Assembly (NCBI GenBank): GCA_001544655.2
Contig: FCOD02000001.1
Span: 124,001 to 188,000, forward strand
DNA length: 64,000 bases
Reading direction: 5' to 3'
Source of the DNA: Caballeronia turbans
Lineage (GTDB): Bacteria; Pseudomonadota; Gammaproteobacteria; Burkholderiales; Burkholderiaceae
In this document: positions 36,251 to 46,476 of the stretch, piece after piece
How positions within the stretch are numbered: the stretch's first letter is position 1
Layout of the letters: the number at the start of each line of letters is the position of its first letter
Translations under genes and position numbers: made by a program
The notes under the pieces: model-generated
What the model saw: the letters and a program-made list of their open reading frames with translations, nothing else
Database searches by the model: none
Told to the model about the DNA's origin: nothing

Positions 36251-38881
36251 ATGACTTCCATGACGGCGCGGACCAACCTGTCCATGCGCCCGACGATGCC
36301 GGGCATTCCTCTGGCGCGTCGGCGGCAGCGGCTGGACGTACCTCGTGACATGGACATGGCTCAAGGCTTCTCCATAGCGGAACCACAGCCGGGCGTGGGC
36401 GAGGCATTCGACGTCATCCTGAAGCCCATGCCGGGTCCCGAGCTTGCCGGCGAGATGGCCGACAGGCTGACGGAAATCCGCATCGACGAAAATCTCTTTG
36501 CGATCGGCCGCGCCGAAGCGCCGTTCGACACGAGCCCGCCCGAAGCCGTCGCGCAACTCTCGCGGCGGCACGCGCGCATTTTCATCGAGCACGGGTTCGT
36601 CTATATCGCCGATCTGGCCAGCAAGAACGGCACCGCCGTGAATGGCACGCCCGTGCGCGACACGCCCGCGCGCGTGAGAAACGGCGACATCGTTTCGTTC
36701 GGCAGCCGGCTGTCGTATCGCGTGCAGTTCGCGCCGCGCACGCGGCGTGTGAACATGCCGAAGCCGATCGGCATCACGCTCACGCCGCAGCGCAACGATC
36801 TCGGTCTTCATCCCGTCGAGCTCGCCCAATTTCCGTTTCTCGTCAGCAAGACCGACGAGACCTTTTCGCGCTATCGCGAGCAGTATCCGCATCAGGTCAA
36901 TTACGTGTCGCGGCGGCACGCGCATGTGTTCATCAAGGGCGGCGCGCCGTTCGTCGAGGATCTCGGCAGCACCAACGGCACCTTCGTGAATGGCGAGCGG
37001 CTCGGCGCGTCGGCGGTCGAGCTGAAGAACGGCGACACCGTCGCGTTCGGCGGCACGCACTTCGCGTACACGGTGCATCTGCACGGCGAAGAGGGCGAGT
37101 CGACGCTCACCGAAATGGTCGCACAGGCAGCGCAGACCCACGACGACGAGCTTGAGAGCGACAAGACGACCTTCGTCGGCTCGGCGCACTCGTTCCTCGA
37201 TATCTTTTGCGTCGATCAGGCCGCCGCGCGCGAGGACGAAGTCAACGAGGAGGCGCAGCCGAAACCCGCAATCGAAAGCCGTCATGACACGCGCGCCGCA
37301 AAGAAGCGCAGCAAGTTCGCGCTCTTCGTGGCCGAACTGCATCGTGCGCTCGCAAGCGATGACCGACGCGCCGCGCGCCGCACGCGCATCATCATCGTGT
37401 GCGTGCTGGCCATGCTCGTCGCGGGCGGCACGGCGCTCTTCTATAGCGGCTCGCCCGAGCGTCACGCCAAATCGCTGATGTCGCACGGCGAGTTCGGCGA
37501 GGCGGCGACCGTCACGAACGACTATCTGAATACGCATCCGCAAGACGCGCAGTTCACGTCGATGAACACCGAGGCCGTGCTCAAGTCGAACGTGCCGCGC
37601 TGGCTCGCCGCGCTGAAAAAGGGCGATTTCGCGAGCGCGGACGCGATCATCGCGCAGATGCGAACGCTCGCCGCGCACAACGCCGATGTGCATTCGCTCG
37701 TCGACGAGCTCGAGTGGATCGGCAAGCTGGAGAGCTTCGTGATGAGCCGCGGCGGCGCCGAGGCGCCGATCCGCATGTACGCCGACGAGCCGCGCATCGG
37801 CGCGATCCTGAAGCACTGGGAAGCGGATGCGGCGGGCCATCAGCGCGATCTCGACCGCATCGCGGGCTACGTGCCGGAGTTTCGCGATCCGTATGCGCTC
37901 GCGCTGAGTCATCTGCGCAAGCTGCAAAGCGACGATTCCGTGTATCTCGCGGCCATCGACAGGCTCGATGCGAGCATCGTCAAGAGCCTCGGCCAGGACG
38001 ATCCCGATGCGATCAACGCATCGCTGAAAGAATACGCGGACAAGTACCCGCGCCTCGCGGGCCTCGATCGCGTGCGCGCCGATCTCGATGCCTATACCGG
38101 CCTGCGGCGCGGTCTCGACGCCGCAAGCCTCGCGCCGCTCGCGGGATCGGTCAGCAAGACGAATTTCTCGACGCCGCCGTTCAAGGAGAAATTCAGGCAG
38201 ATGAGCGCGAGCCAGCTGCCGCCGCCCGATATGCTCACGCAATACGCGAGCGTCGCCGATGCGTGGAACCGCGGCCAGAGCGCGCAGGCGATCGACGGCC
38301 TGCAGAAGCTGCCGCAAGGTTCGTGGTCGCCGACCGTGCAAAAGGAGCTCGCCCACAAGAAGGCCGTGGCCGCCCAGTTTGCGGATTTACAGAAGGCGCG
38401 CGGGACGAAGGGCTATGAAGATGCGTTGCTGTCGTTCTACGAAACACTGGATCTCGATGCCGACCCGTTCTATGCGAAGGCGGTCGCGCCCGATGTCGCA
38501 TCGCTGAAAGACAAGGCGACGGCGCGCGCGCAGGCCTTGATGACGCAGGCGCAGACGCTCTGGCAGCAGTATCGGACGAATGGCGGCATCGGCGGGTCCC
38601 AGCGGCTCGAATCGGGCGTGTCCGATACGTTCAGGACCCAGGCGCGGCTTTTGTCGGACGCAGAGGATGCGGCCACGCGCGGCATGCGCATCTTCAGGCA
38701 AGTGAAGGCGGACAGCGCGACGGCGAAGTGGACCGCGCTCGCCAATGAGATCGACACCGAGGCGGATTTGCAGCGGCGCTCGCTGCAGGATCTGCGCATG
38801 GTGCTCGAACCGGGACTTCTCAATACCAAGCTGAGTCTGATCGGCGGAGGCACGCGCAGTGAAGAGAGACACACACCTTAA
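36251..38881 (+). CDS. Double-FHA membrane protein of the exporter operon
   Basis: 876 residues. Two phosphothreonine-binding FHA domains: first about 83-155 (SRRHARIFIEHG, SKNGTAVNG), second about 197-275 (SRRHAHVFIKGG, STNGTFVNG). A transmembrane helix at about 377-398 (IIIVCVLAMLVAGGTALFY) leads to a long helical, probably periplasmic part. The FHA domains would read Ser/Thr phosphorylation in the cytoplasm and the rest could link to the exporter. The start may be as late as about 36350 since the first 30 residues look non-globular. Its end overlaps the HlyD gene by 23 bp. Confidence 0.85.
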   Translation: MTSMTARTNLSMRPTMPGIPLARRRQRLDVPRDMDMAQGFSIAEPQPGVGEAFDVILKPMPGPELAGEMADRLTEIRIDENLFAIGRAEAPFDTSPPEAVAQLSRRHARIFIEHGFVYIADLASKNGTAVNGTPVRDTPARVRNGDIVSFGSRLSYRVQFAPRTRRVNMPKPIGITLTPQRNDLGLHPVELAQFPFLVSKTDETFSRYREQYPHQVNYVSRRHAHVFIKGGAPFVEDLGSTNGTFVNGERLGASAVELKNGDTVAFGGTHFAYTVHLHGEEGESTLTEMVAQAAQTHDDELESDKTTFVGSAHSFLDIFCVDQAAAREDEVNEEAQPKPAIESRHDTRAAKKRSKFALFVAELHRALASDDRRAARRTRIIIVCVLAMLVAGGTALFYSGSPERHAKSLMSHGEFGEAATVTNDYLNTHPQDAQFTSMNTEAVLKSNVPRWLAALKKGDFASADAIIAQMRTLAAHNADVHSLVDELEWIGKLESFVMSRGGAEAPIRMYADEPRIGAILKHWEADAAGHQRDLDRIAGYVPEFRDPYALALSHLRKLQSDDSVYLAAIDRLDASIVKSLGQDDPDAINASLKEYADKYPRLAGLDRVRADLDAYTGLRRGLDAASLAPLAGSVSKTNFSTPPFKEKFRQMSASQLPPPDMLTQYASVADAWNRGQSAQAIDGLQKLPQGSWSPTVQKELAHKKAVAAQFADLQKARGTKGYEDALLSFYETLDLDADPFYAKAVAPDVASLKDKATARAQALMTQAQTLWQQYRTNGGIGGSQRLESGVSDTFRTQARLLSDAEDAATRGMRIFRQVKADSATAKWTALANEIDTEADLQRRSLQDLRMVLEPGLLNTKLSLIGGGTRSEERHTP

Positions 38882-40232
38882 GCCGTTGTCGGAGGCGCTC
38901 GGGGAACACGGCGCAGAAGGCATCGCGATACTCACGGCCGAGCCGCTCGGGCTCACGCAAGGGCTCGTCTTCGCGATGGTGGCGCTCGTCGCTTCGGCGC
39001 TCGTGTGGTCGTTCGTCGGCCATGCCGACGTGATGGTCAGCGCCCAGGGCACGCTCGCGCCGGAATCGGAAGTGCGGCGCTTCTATGCACCGATCGACGG
39101 CGAACTGGCCGACCTCTATATCGCCGAAGGGCAGCCGGTGCGCAAGGACGATGTCGTCGCGCGCCTGAACGCGCGTGGTGCAATCGAGGCGGCCAGCAAC
39201 GCGCTCGAAGCGCAACTGAAGCTCGACGATGCCGAGCGCGAGTGGAAGCAGTTTCCCGAGAAAAAGCTGCTGATGGAGCGCAAGATCGCCGCGCTCAAGG
39301 ACCAGATGGATGTGGAGGAGCATCAGCATCAGCAGCGTGTGGCGGAAGGCACGAGCAAGCTCGCGGAAGGCCAGAAGGCGCAGTTGCAGGAAGCGCGCAG
39401 CACGCTCGAAAACGCACGCCGCGCGCGCGATGCGGCCAAGGTGGAACTCGACCGCTTTCAACGTCTGCTCGCGCTGCCGGGCGGCGGGGGCGTGGCGGAG
39501 GCGCAGGTCGATGCGAAACGCAATGCGTATCTGGAAGCGGACGGTGCATATCGCGTGGAGCAATCGCGGCTCGCCGAACTCGATTTCCGCCTGAGCCACG
39601 ATTTCACGCAGGCGAAGCGTCAACTGGAAACGAGCGGTCAGGAGGCGACGACTCTGCGGCTGCAGTACGAAGCCGCGATGCGCGAAGTCGCGAGCACGGA
39701 AGACAAGTTGCGTCTGCAACTACAGACGGCGCGGCTCGTCGCGGATGCGGCCGCGCGCATCAGGTTCGAGAACATCGACAAGGACAATTTTCTGCTGATT
39801 CTCGCGCCGGTGTCGGGCGTGGTCACCGACGTCACATCGACGCAGCCGGGCGACAAGATTCAGGCGAACACGCCGCTCGGCGGCATCGCGCCGGCGAATG
39901 CGAAGCCGGTGCTTAAGATCGAGATCGCCGAGCACGACCGCGCGTTCCTGCGCGAAGGGCAGCGCGTGAAGCTCAAGTTCAACGCGTTTCCCTATCAGCG
40001 CTATGGCGTGATCGACGGCACGCTCGCGTTCATCTCGCCCGCGACCAAGCCGAGCCCGTCGACCAAGCAACCCGTCTATGAAGGACGCGTGACGCTCGAT
40101 CGCGATTTCTATCAGATCGCGGACACGAAGTATCCGCTGCGCTACGGCATGACGGCGACCGCGGAAATCGTAGTGCGCGAGCGGCGCCTGATCGACCTCG
40201 GGCTCGATCCATTCCGCAGTGTGGCGGGATAG
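38859..40232 (+). CDS. HlyD-family membrane fusion (adaptor) protein
   Basis: 457 residues. A short cytoplasmic start, TM helix (about 34-54: LVFAMVALVASALVWSFVG), barrel-sandwich halves (RRFYAPIDGELADLYIAEGQPV; NFLLILAPVSGVVTDV), a long coiled coil between (about 105-290) and a C-terminal beta barrel (EIAEHDRAFLREGQRVKLKFNAFP). It joins the ABC exporter to the outer-membrane channel in type I secretion. The start is GTG within the FHA gene, with GGAGG about 7 nt upstream. Confidence 0.9.
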   Translation: MKRDTHLKPLSEALGEHGAEGIAILTAEPLGLTQGLVFAMVALVASALVWSFVGHADVMVSAQGTLAPESEVRRFYAPIDGELADLYIAEGQPVRKDDVVARLNARGAIEAASNALEAQLKLDDAEREWKQFPEKKLLMERKIAALKDQMDVEEHQHQQRVAEGTSKLAEGQKAQLQEARSTLENARRARDAAKVELDRFQRLLALPGGGGVAEAQVDAKRNAYLEADGAYRVEQSRLAELDFRLSHDFTQAKRQLETSGQEATTLRLQYEAAMREVASTEDKLRLQLQTARLVADAAARIRFENIDKDNFLLILAPVSGVVTDVTSTQPGDKIQANTPLGGIAPANAKPVLKIEIAEHDRAFLREGQRVKLKFNAFPYQRYGVIDGTLAFISPATKPSPSTKQPVYEGRVTLDRDFYQIADTKYPLRYGMTATAEIVVRERRLIDLGLDPFRSVAG

Positions 40233-40305
40233 GAATGGAGGGTTACACGAGCGCCGCAACGCGGACATGATGCGCAATTCAACATAGAACTGAACGGAGA
40301 ACGAC

Positions 40306-41058
40306 ATGACGGCGATTGTGCGTATCGACGACGAAGTGGTCGACGTCGGCGAATTTGTCAGGTTATTGAAGCTGAACGGCCAGTTCGACGGTCTCATCGA
40401 GCAACTCGTGCGCGACAAGCTGACCGTGCGCGCGGCGAAGAAGTCGGGCGTCGCCGTGAGCGACGAGGAAATCCAGAACCGCGCCGATCAGTTTCGCCGC
40501 ATTCGCGGGCTGCATCGCGCGGCGGACATGAACAACTATCTCGACGCGCTGCACGTGAGCCTCGACGAGTTCGAGGTCTATATCACCGACACGCTCTATC
40601 AGGAAAAGATGCTCGACAAGGTCGGCACCGAGCGCGAGATCGAAGAATACTTCCAGCTCAACTCGCCGAAGTTCGACAGCATCGAAGTCAGTCACATCCT
40701 GCTCGATACCGAGGGTAGCGCGAAGGAGATGATCTCCTATCTCAACGACGATCCCGAGAGCTTCGCCGAGATGGCGCGCGAGCATTCGCTGGCCGACACG
40801 CGCGACGCGGGCGGCGTGATCGGCCGGGTGATGCGCGGTCAGATGAAGCCGGACGTCGAGGCGAAAGTGTTCAACGCGGAAGTCGGCGATCTGCTCGGAC
40901 CGTTCATTTCCGCGGATGGCGCGTCGTATGAAATTTTCGCGGTGACGGCGAAGTATCCCGCGAAGCTCGACGAAGACGTATCCGCGGAAATCCGCCGCCT
41001 GCTGCGCGAAGAGTGGATGCTGGCGCGCGCGCAGGAACATGTCATCGAAGCACGTTGA
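40306..41058 (+). CDS. Cytoplasmic parvulin-type peptidyl-prolyl isomerase (SurA/PpiC-like)
   Basis: 250 residues. N-terminal SurA-like helical domain (1-120) and a parvulin domain (about 122-225: IEVSHILLD, FAEMAREHSLADTRDAGGVIGRVMRGQM, VGDLLGPF). There is no signal peptide, unlike SurA or PpiD, so it acts in the cytoplasm. It lies between HlyD and the peptidase exporter and probably handles precursors before export. Confidence 0.87.
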   Translation: MTAIVRIDDEVVDVGEFVRLLKLNGQFDGLIEQLVRDKLTVRAAKKSGVAVSDEEIQNRADQFRRIRGLHRAADMNNYLDALHVSLDEFEVYITDTLYQEKMLDKVGTEREIEEYFQLNSPKFDSIEVSHILLDTEGSAKEMISYLNDDPESFAEMAREHSLADTRDAGGVIGRVMRGQMKPDVEAKVFNAEVGDLLGPFISADGASYEIFAVTAKYPAKLDEDVSAEIRRLLREEWMLARAQEHVIEAR

Positions 41059-41078
41059 CTGACGGAACGCGACAGAAC

Positions 41079-44000
41079 ATGGACGCGCCATCGAGCCTGG
41101 ATTCCCCCGCCGACTTTCTGTCGTCGGTCGAGATTCTTTCGCCATTCACGCGCGAAGAGATCGAGCATCTTGCGGCCAATGCCGAGTCGCGCCGTTTCGG
41201 CTTCGGTGAGACTGTATGCAATGCGGGCGATGCGGCCGACGGGCTCTATATCGTGAAGGCAGGGTCCGTGCGCATCTTCACCGAGGAGCACGGCAAGGAA
41301 ATCAGCATGGGGGTCAAGAAGGAGCGCGAGACCTTCGCCGATATCGCGATGCTGCGCGATTACCGGCACGAGTCGTCGGTGCGCTCCTCCGGCAAGACCG
41401 AGCTGCTGTATATCCCGCGCGCCGCGATCGATCCGGTCATCGCGAAGAATCCCGCCGCGCTCGCGTTCGTGACGAGCTACGTCGCGATCAATTCGGCGGG
41501 CGGCTTCGTTGCGAAGCTCTTCGATCTGCGCGGCAAGCTCAACAAGGCGGAGCTCGAGGAATGCGTGCGCAGCGTCGGCGTGAAGCGCGTCGCCGAGGGC
41601 AAGGAGATTCTCAAGCAGGAATCGCGCGACGACCGGCGTCTTTATGTCGTGCGGCAGGGCGAAGTGCGCATCGTGCGCGAAGAGGGCGGCGAAAAACATG
41701 TGCTCGCCACGCTCGGCCCCGGCGAGATCTTCGGAGAGAAGGCCTGCGTGATGCGTCAGGAGCAGATGGCTTCGGCAATCGCCAGCGCCGATACGCGCCT
41801 GCTCGTGATCCCCGAAAAAACGGTGCATTTCATCATCGAGCGCAACGTGAAGCTGCGCGAAGTGCTCGAAGAGCGCATCCGCTTCACCGAGCGCGAACTG
41901 CAGCGCCAGAAGAAGCTTGCCGAGCGCCGCAAGTTGCCCGCGATGCTCGACCTGCACACGAAGCCCGAACTGGGCGAGCGTGTGATCAAGCGCTTCGCGT
42001 GGGTCGAGCAGGCCGAAGAGATGGACTGCGGTGCGGCCTGTCTCGCGATGATCTGCCGTCACTACGGCATCAACATGACGCTCGGGAAGCTGCGCGAACT
42101 CGCCAACGTGACGACGTCCGGCGCGACGCTCGATTCACTCGCCCGTGCGGGCGAATCGCTTGGCTTCACGACGCGCGGTGTGCAGTGCACGTTCGAATCG
42201 CTGCGCGGCTTCGAGATGCCGTTCATCGCGCACTGGGAGGGTTATCACTACATCATCATCTACGGCGTGTCGAGCGAGAACGTGTGGGTCGCGGACCCGG
42301 CGATCGGCTTCAGGAAGATGACGGTCGGCGAGTTCGAGCGCGGCTGGAGCGGCACGTGCCTGCTGTTCACGCCGGGCCAGGATCTCACGCAAAGGGCCGT
42401 GTCGCGCTCGCCGTGGCTGCGTTTCGTCGGTTATCTGAAGCCGTACAAGAAGATCCTGCTGCATCTCTTTCTCGCCACATTCGTGATTCAGGTGCTGGGC
42501 GTGATTCCGCCGCTCATCATCCAGAACATTCTCGACGGCGTGATCGTGCATCAGAACGTCAACTTGCTGCACGTGCTGATCGGCGGGCTCGTCATCGCGA
42601 GCCTGTTCACGCAACTCATGACGACGATCCGCGCTTACCTCGCGAACTTCATGGTCCGCAACATGGATTTCGCGATGATGTCGCAGTTCTTCAGGCATAC
42701 GTTTTCGCTGCCCTTTGGCTTCTTTGCGAAGCGCAAGACCGGCGACGTGTTCGCGCGCTTTCAGGAGAATCACACGATCCGCGCGTTCCTCACGGAATCG
42801 ACCGTATCGACCGTGCTGAACCTGCTGATGATCTTCATCTACTTCACGATCATGTTCCTCTACAACGTGAAGCTCACGTTGCTGCTGATCGCGTTCGTGA
42901 TTCCGATGATGGTGCTCACGATCGTCGCGACGCCCCGCATCAAGCAGAACGCGCGCGAGACCTTTTCGGCAGGCACGGATGCGCGTTCGTATCTGATGGA
43001 AGCGCTCGGCGGCGTGGAGACGGTGAAGGGCATGGGCATCGAGCGCCCGGTGCGCCTGAAGTGGGAGAAGAAGTACGCGAAGTCGCTGGAAGTGCAGTAC
43101 AAGTCGCAGCGCTTCAATATCGCCGTGGGCCTCTGCAGCCAGTTGCTGAACGCGGCGACGACCATCGGCGTGCTGTGGGTCGGCGCGAATCTCGTGCTCG
43201 CGCGCGAACTGACCATCGGGCAACTGATCGCGTTCAACGCCTACATGGGCAGCGTGCTGGCGCCGCTGATGGGTCTCATCAACTTGTGGAGTCTCTTGAA
43301 CGACGCGGGCGTCGCAATGGAGCGCCTGGGCGACGTGCTCGACATCGAGCCGGAGCAGAAGCCCGAAGACATGCAGCAGCGCGTGATGCTGCCGGATTTG
43401 CAGGGCGATATCAGCTTCAACGGCGTGTATTTCCGTTATGGCGAAGGCGACGCGCCCTACGTGCTGGAGAACATCAGCTTCGATATCAAGCCGGGTGAGC
43501 TGATCGCGATCGTCGGGCGCAGCGGCTCGGGCAAGACCACGCTCGCGAAGCTGCTCGTCGGTTTCTATGCGCCGAGCGAGGGCAAGATGACTGTGGATGG
43601 CTACGATATCAACGTCGTCGACAAAGGTTTTTTCCGCGCGCAGATAGGTTATGTGATGCAGAGCAATCTGCTGTTCTCGGGGACGATCGCCGAGAACATC
43701 GCGAGCGGCGACGAAGCACCCGACAGGCGGCGCATCGAGGAAGTCGCGAAGATGGCCGACGCGCATGCGTTCATCGTCAAGATGCCGCTCGGTTATGAGC
43801 AAGTGGTCGGCGAGCGCGGCGTGGGGCTTTCGGGCGGACAGATTCAGCGGCTATGCATTGCGCGCGCGCTGTATCACGACCCGCGCCTGCTCGTGTTCGA
43901 TGAAGCCACGTCCGCGCTCGATACGCAATCGGAAAGCAATATTCTCGGCAACATGCAGGAGATATTGAAGGGCCGCACGGCCGTGATTATTGCGCACCGG

Positions 44001-44138
44001 CTCTCGACCATCATGCGCGCCGACAAGATTCTCGTGCTATACGAAGGCGGCATCGTCGAGCAGGGCAAGCACGACGAACTCGTCGCGCGAAAGGGCATGT
44101 ACTACCAACTCGTGCAAAAGCAACTGAGCGCAGCATGA
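41079..44138 (+). CDS. Peptidase-containing ABC exporter with two cNMP-binding domains
   Basis: 1019 residues. Two cyclic-nucleotide-binding folds (about 18-140, 158-285: GDAADGLYIVKAGSVRIF; LYVVRQGEVRIVREEGG) precede a C39 peptidase with C317 (MDCGAACLAM), H390 (GYHYIIIYG) and D406 (VADPAIG). An ABC membrane domain (about 440-720) and an ATPase follow, with Walker A GRSGSGKTT (813-821), LSGGQ (917-921), FDEATSALD and AHRLS. C39 exporters cut after GG and export the product. The ATG at 41079 lies 20 bp after the parvulin stop. The domain order recalls HetC of cyanobacteria. Confidence 0.93.
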   Translation: MDAPSSLDSPADFLSSVEILSPFTREEIEHLAANAESRRFGFGETVCNAGDAADGLYIVKAGSVRIFTEEHGKEISMGVKKERETFADIAMLRDYRHESSVRSSGKTELLYIPRAAIDPVIAKNPAALAFVTSYVAINSAGGFVAKLFDLRGKLNKAELEECVRSVGVKRVAEGKEILKQESRDDRRLYVVRQGEVRIVREEGGEKHVLATLGPGEIFGEKACVMRQEQMASAIASADTRLLVIPEKTVHFIIERNVKLREVLEERIRFTERELQRQKKLAERRKLPAMLDLHTKPELGERVIKRFAWVEQAEEMDCGAACLAMICRHYGINMTLGKLRELANVTTSGATLDSLARAGESLGFTTRGVQCTFESLRGFEMPFIAHWEGYHYIIIYGVSSENVWVADPAIGFRKMTVGEFERGWSGTCLLFTPGQDLTQRAVSRSPWLRFVGYLKPYKKILLHLFLATFVIQVLGVIPPLIIQNILDGVIVHQNVNLLHVLIGGLVIASLFTQLMTTIRAYLANFMVRNMDFAMMSQFFRHTFSLPFGFFAKRKTGDVFARFQENHTIRAFLTESTVSTVLNLLMIFIYFTIMFLYNVKLTLLLIAFVIPMMVLTIVATPRIKQNARETFSAGTDARSYLMEALGGVETVKGMGIERPVRLKWEKKYAKSLEVQYKSQRFNIAVGLCSQLLNAATTIGVLWVGANLVLARELTIGQLIAFNAYMGSVLAPLMGLINLWSLLNDAGVAMERLGDVLDIEPEQKPEDMQQRVMLPDLQGDISFNGVYFRYGEGDAPYVLENISFDIKPGELIAIVGRSGSGKTTLAKLLVGFYAPSEGKMTVDGYDINVVDKGFFRAQIGYVMQSNLLFSGTIAENIASGDEAPDRRRIEEVAKMADAHAFIVKMPLGYEQVVGERGVGLSGGQIQRLCIARALYHDPRLLVFDEATSALDTQSESNILGNMQEILKGRTAVIIAHRLSTIMRADKILVLYEGGIVEQGKHDELVARKGMYYQLVQKQLSAA

Positions 44139-45448
44139 AAATACTCGACCAACCGGAAGGTGACACCAGCGCGCCCGCGTCATCGGCGATTTCATATGCG
44201 GGGCTCATCGAGAAGATCGAGATCCTGCGCTCGACACTCAGATGGACCTCGCGTCTCGAGCGGCCCGAAATCGAGAAGCTGCTGCGGCAGGCGAGCACCT
44301 TGCGCGACGAAGTCATGCAACTGTCGCACAAGGAGCGCTTCGTGCAGGCGGCTGCCGCGGAGCCGAAGCGCGACCTGCCGGCGGGCGCGCGGCGTCAGGC
44401 GCTGATCGAACGCAGTTTCGTGTTCGAAGGCACGTTCGGCGATAACCCGAAGCTGCTCGAAGCGCTGGAAATCGCGGAAAAAGCCGCGCCGACGGATCTG
44501 CCCGTGTTGATCGACGGCGAGAGCGGCACCGGCAAGGAACTGATGGCGAAGGTCATTCACGCCAACGGCTCGCGCGCGGACAAGCCGTATATCTCGGTGA
44601 ACTGCGGCGCGATTCCCGACAATCTGCTGGAGTCGGAACTGTTCGGGCATCGCAAGGGCGCGTTCACGGGCGCGTCCAACGATCGCAAGGGCAAATTCGA
44701 AAGCGCGCATACGGGCACGATCTTTCTCGATGAGATCGGCGAGTTGCCTTTGTCGGGACAGGTGAAGCTGCTGCGTGTGCTCGAAGCGCACGAGATTCAG
44801 CGCGTGGGCTCGGATGAGCCGATCGGGGTGGACACGCGCATCGTCGCGGCGACGAATCGCAACTTGCGCAAGTTCTGTGACGAGGGGCGCTTTCGCGAAG
44901 ACCTGTTCTATCGGCTGAGCGTGATTCATCTGACGCTGCCGGCGTTGCGCGAGCGGCGCGACGAGATTCCGCTGCTGCTCGCCTATTTCGGCGATGAAGC
45001 CGCCGCGACCCTGAAGCGCAGGCCGGTGAAGCTGTCGCCGAGGCTGCGCGACTTTCTGCGCAACTATGACTATCCCGGCAATATCCGCGAGTTGCGGAAC
45101 GTGGTGTACCGGATCGCGTGTCTTGCGGGCGATATGGCCGACATCGATCATCTGCCCGTCGATATCCGGCCGAAGTCATCGCTCTCGCTGGCAATGGGCG
45201 GGCCGGCCGCAAGCGGCAACGTCATCGCGACGGCGAGTTCGCTGGCGGAAGCGAAGCGCGTCGCAAGCGATGAGGCAGAGCGCGCGTTTCTCGAGCGCGG
45301 GTTGCAGGAAACCGGCGGGACGGTCGCCGAGCTTGCCAGGCGGTATGAGATGAACCGGTCGCATCTGCAGATGCTTCTGAAGAAGCATGGGCTGCATTCG
45401 AAGGAGTTTCGAGCGGCGGCGCAGAAGAACAAGGAAGCGGCAGAGTAG
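44135..45448 (+). CDS. Sigma54-dependent activator of the exporter locus
   Basis: 437 residues. About 100 N-terminal residues form helices with no receiver, GAF or PAS signature. The AAA+ domain has Walker A GESGTGKE (128-135), GAFTGA (175-180) and [11 protein letters not shown] Fis-type helix-turn-helix is at the C-terminus ([21 protein letters not shown]). The ATG overlaps the exporter stop (ATGA). Four GG-N10-GC promoters in this locus are the obvious targets. With no sensor domain, activity may be set by another protein, e.g. the FHA or PP2C partners. Confidence 0.92.
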   Translation: MKILDQPEGDTSAPASSAISYAGLIEKIEILRSTLRWTSRLERPEIEKLLRQASTLRDEVMQLSHKERFVQAAAAEPKRDLPAGARRQALIERSFVFEGTFGDNPKLLEALEIAEKAAPTDLPVLIDGESGTGKELMAKVIHANGSRADKPYISVNCGAIPDNLLESELFGHRKGAFTGASNDRKGKFESAHTGTIFLDEIGELPLSGQVKLLRVLEAHEIQRVGSDEPIGVDTRIVAATNRNLRKFCDEGRFREDLFYRLSVIHLTLPALRERRDEIPLLLAYFGDEAAATLKRRPVKLSPRLRDFLRNYDYPGNIRELRNVVYRIACLAGDMADIDHLPVDIRPKSSLSLAMGGPAASGNVIATASSLAEAKRVASDEAERAFLERGLQETGGTVAELARRYEMNRSHLQMLLKKHGLHSKEFRAAAQKNKEAAE

Positions 45449-45600
45449 CGGCCTGACCGCCCAAAGCATCTTGGCGTCGAGTGCTTGTCCGCGTCATTGG
45501 CGGATGTGATCCGTATCATCTCGGCGCGCGGTCGGCGAAGATGAAGGACGCCGACGTCGATTTTTTGCAGACTCAGCAACGGCGTCATTCCTGAACGCCG

Positions 45601-46371
45601 CTAAACCGACGGATTCACCTGCGTCTTGTCCGGCGCCGTCAAATCCTCTGCATGCACGACGACGACTGATATATTGTCGCGCCCGCCGCGCGCCAGCGCG
45701 ATCTCCAGCAGCCTTTGCGCCGCCATCTCGCAATTCCCCGGCGCGAGTTCGCTGATGATCTCCGCTTCGCTCACCTCGTTCGACAAGCCGTCGCTGCACA
45801 GCAGGAACGTATCGCCGTCGTTCAATGCGAGCGTGTTTTCGTCGAGTTCGAGCACGTCGAGCGCGCCGACCGCACGCGTGATCAGATGCTGCGCCGGATG
45901 ATGCAGCGCTTCCTCCGCCGTCAATTGACCGCGCGCCTTGAGTTCCTCGACATGGCTGTGATCGCGCGTGAGCTGCACGAGGCGCCCCTGCCGTAGCAGA
46001 TAGATGCGGCTGTCGCCGGCCCACATGTAGCCGCATGCGCCATCGCGCGCCGCGAGCAGCACCACCGTGCTGCCGATGCGCGATACCGTCCGCCGCGCCG
46101 CTTCCGCGCGCAACTCATCGTTGACGTCGAGAAGCCGCGTGCGCGCATCGTCAATCACGCCCGTAAGGTCGTTCGCCGCCGATACCCTCGCCAGGCTCTC
46201 GATCACCATGCGGCTCGCAAGATCGCCGACCGCGTGTCCGCCCATGCCGTCGGCCACGGCCCACAAGCCGCGCTCGGGGGCGTCGAGCAGCGCGTCTTCG
46301 TTGATCTGCCGCACGCAGCCGGTGTCGGTGCGGGCGGCGGAAGTCCATCGAAACTCAGTGTTGAAGGTCAC
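45601..46371 (-). CDS. PP2C-type Ser/Thr protein phosphatase
   Basis: 256 residues. Metal- and phosphate-binding motifs are complete: VRQINEDAL, WAVADGMGGHAVGD, STVVLLAARDG, GDSRIYLLR, LCSDGLSNEV, GGRDNISVVVVH. Start is GTG at 46371 with GGAGG about 7 nt upstream; a GTG at 46473 would add 34 poor-looking residues. It follows precursor B by 105 bp on the same strand, so both share the sigma54 promoter. It would remove the mark that the FHA protein reads; no kinase gene is in the window. Confidence 0.9.
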   Translation of the reverse strand: MTFNTEFRWTSAARTDTGCVRQINEDALLDAPERGLWAVADGMGGHAVGDLASRMVIESLARVSAANDLTGVIDDARTRLLDVNDELRAEAARRTVSRIGSTVVLLAARDGACGYMWAGDSRIYLLRQGRLVQLTRDHSHVEELKARGQLTAEEALHHPAQHLITRAVGALDVLELDENTLALNDGDTFLLCSDGLSNEVSEAEIISELAPGNCEMAAQRLLEIALARGGRDNISVVVVHAEDLTAPDKTQVNPSV

Positions 46372-46476
46372 GGCAACCTCCGGAATCCTGGGTGGCGCGG
46401 CGTCGGCCGCGCGTCGCGGACGGTCCCGCTCATTGTGAACCAACGCGCGCCCGAAGCGAATCTTGATATGCACCGT

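Noticed and set aside
36206-38356. 716-codon open frame on the minus strand opposite the FHA gene
   Set aside because: It mirrors GC-rich third positions of the plus-strand gene, is Arg/His/Glu-rich without any domain, and the plus strand has two clear FHA domains.
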